Source: Cocos nucifera
Taxonomy: Eukaryota; Streptophyta; Magnoliopsida; Arecales; Arecaceae
Length of the DNA: 64,000 bases
Reading direction: 5' to 3'
Assembly: GCA_006176705.1 (NCBI GenBank)
Contig: QRFJ01000382.1
Location: 186,001 to 250,000, forward strand
Shown: positions 59,145-64,000 of the stretch, in pieces
Layout of the letters: every line of letters begins with the position of its first letter
How positions within the stretch are numbered: position 1 is the stretch's first letter
Notes under the pieces: generated by a model
The model's input: only the letters and a program-made list of their open reading frames with translations
What the model was told of the DNA's origin: nothing
The model's database searches: none
Translations under genes and position numbers: made by a program

Positions 59145-60680
59145 ATGGCACCCAAATCTCGTGCGATAGTCTCGAAGAAGCACTGTACGAAAGAACAATC
59201 GATCATTCACTCAAAAAAGGGGGGAACAACGAGCTCAGTGTCTTCTACTTCTTCGATCCGATCGTCAATAGCTTCCAGAGCTGTCACCACTGGGAGAAAG
59301 ATCAGTTTCGAATTTTTAGATAAAAACAACTTTCTGATTAGCTCATTGATTCAACAGCAAGGGTGGGAAATGATTTGTTCATTGGATACTCCTACTTATC
59401 CTCGACTTGTAAGGGAGTTCATTGAAAATCTAAGGATTGTTTCGGACTCCATTTGGTCAGAAGTCAAAGTAACAGAAATCATCTTGGACCCAAGAAGATT
59501 AGGGCACTTGTTACACATGGCTCATAATGAAATTCAAGCCCCTAGTCTAGATAATGACTTTGAAGAACTTAAAAGACTCCTTGGTAGAGAAAATATTGAC
59601 CACCGAAATATCCATAATGCTAACATTTTTCCAATTGAGTTGAAGCTTCTCCACAGCCTATTGTGCAGAATTTTCTTTCCAAGAATTGAAAGATTTGATT
59701 GGCTGTCTTCTAAGGATTTAGCAGTAATTATACATATGGTAAAGGGAACACCATTAAATCTATCCTTTATGATGACAGAATAGATCAAGAGCACTACTGG
59801 TAGATCAAAAGGAAAAGCTTGCTTACCGTACAGAATGGTCTTCACCCTCTTGTTTACTGAGGCAAGTATAGACTTGGAAGGAAAAATTTCTAAAGCTTTC
59901 ACTCACACTGACTACTACACTATTCGAACTCTATATCGGATGAAATTTAAGAAAAAAAATGGTGATAGATTAGAGAAAATAAAAAACATTGCCCTCACAT
60001 CTCAGAATCATCCTCTTCTTCAGATTCAGACAGACCTTCCTCACCAGCACCTGGTGCTTCCCATCATCCCCTATACTCGCACCGACATTGGGATCAGTTG
60101 CTGGAGAATGTCATCCAACTTCTTCTTATACTCTTGCAGCTTTTCCAAGTTTCTCAATTGATAGCATTGTAGAGCAAGTTGTGGGACAAATCTCAAGAAA
60201 ATTGGATGACATGTTTTCTGACCTCAAACTTCAGTTTACTCAAAGTTTGGAAGAATAGAGAATTTCATCTAAGAGACAGATCGATATGATTAGATAGCAA
60301 ATAACAAATCTATCTCTAAGACTCAAAATTTTAGAAAAAGAAAGCAATGGTTCTTCTAGATAGATTGAGGTATTAACTGGGGAAGTAGCCAAGATTAGTA
60401 GAAGAGTTGAAAAACTTATCATCACTCAGCATGGCGGCACCGACGTTATGATCCAGCACTTCAGAAATTTGACAAAATGTTGGGTGATCTAGCCTCTTGG
60501 ATTTTCCCTCCCTCATCACAGCCTAGACCTTCACCTAGCCAACCTCAATCCTCTTTTGCTAGACCCCCCTTCAGTGCCATCATTAGACCCGAACCTTTTG
60601 CAAGAGCCCGAAGCAAACCAACTGCACCTTCCACCTCCTCTTTTGATCCCATCATTGAATTTCCCTCAGACGAGGAATAG
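59145..60680 (+). pseudogene. Element F env-like third ORF, broken
   Basis: ATG 59145 sits in a good plant context (A at -3, G at +4) and starts MAPKSRA. A Ser/Thr-rich, basic N-terminus is followed by a domain with GWEMICSLDTPTYPRLVREF, LHSLLCRIFFPRIERFDWL and LPYRMVFTLLFTEAS, which resembles the putative plant transposon protein family found downstream of pol in SIRE-type and some gypsy elements. A TAG at 59781 and frameshifts near 60050-60130 and 60470 break it. After the first shift comes a coiled-coil-like stretch (SRKLDDMFSDLKLQFTQ, VAKISRRVEKLI) and then a Pro/Ser-rich C-terminus (60477-60680) ending FPSDEE. Envelope function is only suggested by position; no clear signal peptide is visible. 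Confidence 0.75.
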
Positions 60681-61216
60681 TTGACTTAGGACCAAAATCT
60701 TATCTTTTTGCCATGTTTCTGAAATAAACTATAATGTTGTATTGTTTGGTCGTATCTTTTGTAAACAATACAAACATGTAATCAACTTCATCTTTTAATG
60801 AAAGTTTATTAGTTTCAATGTTTGTAATGTTTGTCATGATTGTATTGCTCTATTGCTTATCCTTTTCAATGTTGACAAAAAGGGGGGAGAAGAAATACTT
60901 GAGCATATAAATTGGATCTCTGTTCAATTAATTATAAACTTAAGCATATAAATTACATCTTTATTCAATTAATTATCCTTAATTAATTTAAAGATTATTG
61001 TAGATAAAATGCATTCGTTAAGGGTTAGCTAATGTAAGCTATTATATATCTTAACTGTATAAAGCATCCATCCCTTCTAATGTTTGTACATTCCAATTTA
61101 TCATAATTACTTGTGCATATTGAAATTTACATTATTTCTTTATATATCTCTTTAAATTCATAATATACTTTTACTTTGATATGCTCAAATTTTGTTATTA
61201 TTAAAAAGGGAGAGAT
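60681..61216 (+). other. Element F 3' untranslated region with duplicated polypurine tract
   Basis: Non-coding. A first PPT, CAAAAAGGGGGGAGAAGAAA, is at 60876-60895. A 41-bp imperfect tandem repeat (CTT(G/A)AGCATATAAATT...) fills 60898-60979. The functional PPT, AAAAAGGGAGAGAT, is at 61203-61216, directly before the LTR. Confidence 0.8.
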
Positions 61217-62659
61217 TGTTACCCCTAGGAATGATTTTGATGGTTACAAAATATTATAGCACAACCTTAATACTAACACTTTTCAAGAATGCCAAAATCT
61301 TTTTTTTTTGTAGAAAGAAAAAGATCGCTAAATGAATCCATAATCAAATGAAGATCTTTGAGTTATTTGGAACTATTTTTGAAATAGTTTTGAAGTAAGA
61401 AGAATTCTCTCTTAAAGCCCAAGCTGACCCATCCTTGATTCGAGCCTGCCCTGGCACGGCACACACTTATCTCTTTGGCTTGGCACGCAGTCGAGCTAGC
61501 TCGATTTGGATCCGAGCTGGCTATCTCAGAAAGGCAGAAGATTAGTTTTGAATTATGTTGATTGAGTAGACCCAATTTTTAGCTGAGCCGGCTATCTCAG
61601 AGTGGTAAAAGACTTATTTGGGAGTTCTGCTTATCAAGCCAGCTCGAAGCTCCAATCGAGTCGGCTATCTCAAATCAACAGAAATACTATTTTTACTGAT
61701 TGTCGATCGAGCCAGCCCAATAGAAAATCGAGCGGATTCTCTTAGAAGGATAGAACGATGCTTTGCATAGAAACTATACTCGAGCCAACTCTAAGCATGA
61801 ATCAAGCCAGCTCGATGGAGTCTGACAGGCGCAATGACTAGTTCTATAGAAGCCTGCTTTCGCCTAGAACCTTTTTTCAATGGCTAACTTCGATCTCCAA
61901 TGATCATAAATGGCTAGAATCCTTGTCAAATCACCAAAAATCATTTGAAAATGATTAAGGATAAAAGAATAAAGAAAAATATAAAAGGAAAACATAGTTT
62001 AAGATCTGTAGACAATCAAAAAAAGGAAAAAAGATAGCACTTTGAGAAAAGTAAGACTGAAAGAAAGTTCACCAACTCTCATTCAACACTTTCTTGATTC
62101 TTGTGAGTGCATTCAAAGAGGAAAGAGAGTATTTATTAGAAACATTCAAAGCATCCTCAAGAAGACAAGCTACAGCAACAACTATCCAAATCAAAATAAG
62201 GTTTCACAGTGTTGTATTTACTTCTTTATCTTATTTGGTGTAAGAGTTTCAGCTGGGGCTGAAACTTGAAGGGTTATCATTATACCAAACATAATTTAGT
62301 TTAGGGGAGCCTTAGGTTAAAGGCTTGTAATGATTTTGATTGGTTGACCTAGGTAAAACTAATTGGATTTGTTTATGAGTTCGGTGAAAACAAATATGCT
62401 ATAATCAGATGATTATAGTAGAAGTTCCTAAGGGATTGCTTGGGGAGTGGATGTAGGTGCTGGAAGTACACTGAACTACTATAAATCCACTGTGCTTGTG
62501 TGTGTGCTTCTCCTCTTGTGTGTTGGTCTTTTTTTCTACTGCTTAGTAACTTTTTGATCTGCACAGTCCTTTATTTACTTTGCATATCACTCACTAAATT
62601 TGCTAAAAATTTTAATAACCTAATTCATCCATCCTCTTGGGTTGTCTAGCTAGGCAACA
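61217..62659 (+). repeat. Element F 3' LTR
   Basis: It begins TGTTACCCCTAGGAATG, ends GGCAACA, and is collinear with 52585-54025, motif array included. Confidence 0.94.
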
Positions 62660-62664
62660 ATACT
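62660..62664. repeat. Target site duplication of element F, right copy (ATACT)
   Basis: Matches 52580-52584. Confidence 0.93.
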
Positions 62665-63600
62665 ATTCATAATGATATCATAATAATCTTTTTTATTAAA
62701 AATTCATAACCATCTATAGCCAATTGGCCTACAAAAATAACATTCAATAAGAAACTAGGACAAAAATGACAATCACTAAAAACAATGATATTAAATTTGA
62801 ATACAAGCTTGATGATTTTTAAAGCTTAAACTAGAATAGATCTCACATCTCCAATGTTTAGGAATCTCTCATCATCTCTAAATCTTCTATTGACTTAAAA
62901 TCCCTACAATAAATTATAAATATAAATAGGATTATTGGTATCCAATACCCAACTAGTAGAATCATAAATAGAGAGACTACAAGGCATTATTATATAAATA
63001 CCTTATCCAGCAATAGTTTGCTTCTTTCTCTTATTCGACCTATTTATGTTCAAAGAGGCAATATACAGAGGATAGTTCCTTTTCCAGTACCCCTGCTTCT
63101 TATAGTAGAAGTATTTTGCTTGACTTTGGTCGGACTTAGGCTTCTTGGTCTGACCTAGCTTACATATTAAAGCACTTCGCTGCACCTTCTTATTCTTCTT
63201 TCTTTTTTCTTCCCTTTTTCAAAGGATCGATACCTAGAAGAAGATCCTCCCACTAAATTCACCATTTCCTTTTGGAGTTGGCGATCCTTCTCAAAAGTTT
63301 GTAACAATCCTGGCAGACCATGGTAGTTTACTACAGGCTTTGTCATTCTATAATAATTGAGAAAAAAAGATAGAATTTGGACAATGAATTTAGTATCGCA
63401 TCTTTTTCGAACTGTTCCTGTAAGAAAAATCTAAGCTTGCTCGGGTGTTCGATCATCTCGATCATGTATAATGCATGATCTGTGATCGACGCCCCCTCCT
63501 TCATCATGACATTGAAGATGGTACAACTAGTTTTATACCTTTCAACATTATCAGGAGTGTCGAAGGATTCTTGCAACACTTGCAACATATCTGATAATTA
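62665..63600 (-). pseudogene. E-type copy 2 gag and protease, truncated
   Basis: The minus strand from 63588 carries a gag core (MLQVLQESFDTPDNVERYK to about 63343). It then has the knuckle KYFYYKKQGYWKRNYP near 63120-63075, with all Cys and the His changed to Tyr except where already altered, followed by the protease start STSWVLDTNN near 62965-62940, where DTG is DTN. It joins 52579 after removal of F. The gag N-terminus is missing: E-type similarity stops near 63600. Confidence 0.8.
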
Positions 63601-64000
63601 CAATAAATACACTATTAAAAGTATTTATTTATTAATTAATTTATATTTATTTTTAATAATTAAATATTTTTATTTATTATTTTTAAAAAATATATTTATC
63701 AATGATAAGTACTCATTTTTTTGGTCGTAACAAAATAAATTTGGAGCAAAACGGAGCTAAAATAGATCCGACATGAATTTTCAAAAGAAAAAAAAAATAA
63801 TAAAAATAAATAAATGGCTCAATCGGCTTCGCAGCTTAGCTGGCGCACATTCTCCAGTCGGTGTATCCAAACATGCTCAGCTAAGCCAACCTAGCCACCC
63901 ATCTGACGTGCTGCAAGCCAGCTCGCGCATTCAAAGCCGATCTGGAGCCGCTGACGTCAATTTCATCGTGGCTCACAGTAGACCCTTAAGTGAGGGCATT
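63601..64000. other. AT-rich then GC-richer tail, unassigned
   Basis: 63601-63720 is almost pure A/T. 63800-64000 is GC-richer with no coding or repeat structure that I can identify. It marks the broken end of the E-type element. Confidence 0.45.

Larger units (their letters stand above)
52585..62659 (+). mobile_element. Element F: SIRE/Maximus-like copia with extra downstream ORF
   Basis: F is 10,075 bp: 5' LTR 52585-54025, PBS 54028-54039, gag-pol 54084-58826, an additional env-like ORF region 59145-60680, two polypurine tracts, and 3' LTR 61217-62659. The two 1.44 kb LTRs agree at roughly nine of ten positions by eye, so it is not a recent insertion. Two zinc knuckles in gag, the RNase H phrase DADYGGCRIDRKN, and an ORF after pol together mark the SIRE lineage. 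Frameshifts and stops are scattered through gag-pol. Confidence 0.93.

Noticed and set aside
63800..63960. GAGC/AGCT-rich tail as another copy of the LTR motif array
   Set aside because: Individual words such as AAGCCAGCTCG occur, but the spacing and flanking CTCAGA elements of the F array are absent.
1..64000. CRISPR arrays, rRNA or tRNA genes, bacterial operons
   Set aside because: No regularly spaced identical repeats, no rRNA-like or cloverleaf sequence was seen; TGGTATCAGAGC sites are retrotransposon PBSs, not tRNA genes.

Overview
The window looks like gene-poor, AT-rich, repeat-filled chromatin of a flowering plant. A monocot, possibly a palm, fits the look of the repeats, but I cannot prove the species. 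I found no convincing host gene. Nearly everything assignable is a transposable element, mostly Ty1/copia LTR retrotransposons nested inside each other, plus one end of a CACTA (En/Spm) DNA transposon.

Layout. Positions 1-3107 are the 3' part of a CACTA element, ending in a subterminal repeat block and a CACTA terminus. Positions 3120-4340 are a decayed minus-strand copia gag-pol fragment. About 4.3-8.6 kb is unassigned. From 8681 to 33945 lies a three-level nest. Element A (Tork/Tnt1-like, about 0.8 kb LTRs) is interrupted just before its 3' LTR by element C (Angela-like, 2.3 kb LTRs, plus strand). C is itself interrupted inside its 5' LTR by element B (same family, minus strand), with a perfect 5-bp duplication GAGCA. 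From 34 to 47 kb an old minus-strand E-type LTR with a pol stub carries a third Angela-like copy, D (36265-45925, duplication GATTT). From 47670 on there is a second E-type LTR followed by its minus-strand pol. That pol is interrupted at 52585-62659 by element F, a 10.1 kb SIRE/Maximus-like copia with duplication ATACT. E-type gag/protease resumes at 62665 and stops near 63600.

State of the elements. None has an intact reading frame set. B is best preserved: a 480-codon RT-RNase H frame with visible catalytic motifs. Even so, its gag start codon is ATA and its 5' LTR lost a 1.3 kb block that contains the TATA box. Many stops in A and D are CAG to TAG or TGG to TAG changes, as expected from long-term cytosine methylation and deamination.

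Most worth following up: (i) in F, an internal TATA-like box preceded by a cluster of a GAGC(C/T)GGCTCGA-like motif sits just upstream of the extra env-like ORF, and the same motif is iterated in the LTRs of both F and the unrelated element A; (ii) B, C and D all have Tyr in place of the first Cys of the gag zinc knuckle; (iii) the E-type LTR at 47670-49812 has PBS-like sequence on one side and a PPT on the other, as a shared LTR of a tandem element would. I saw no CRISPR array, rRNA or tRNA gene.
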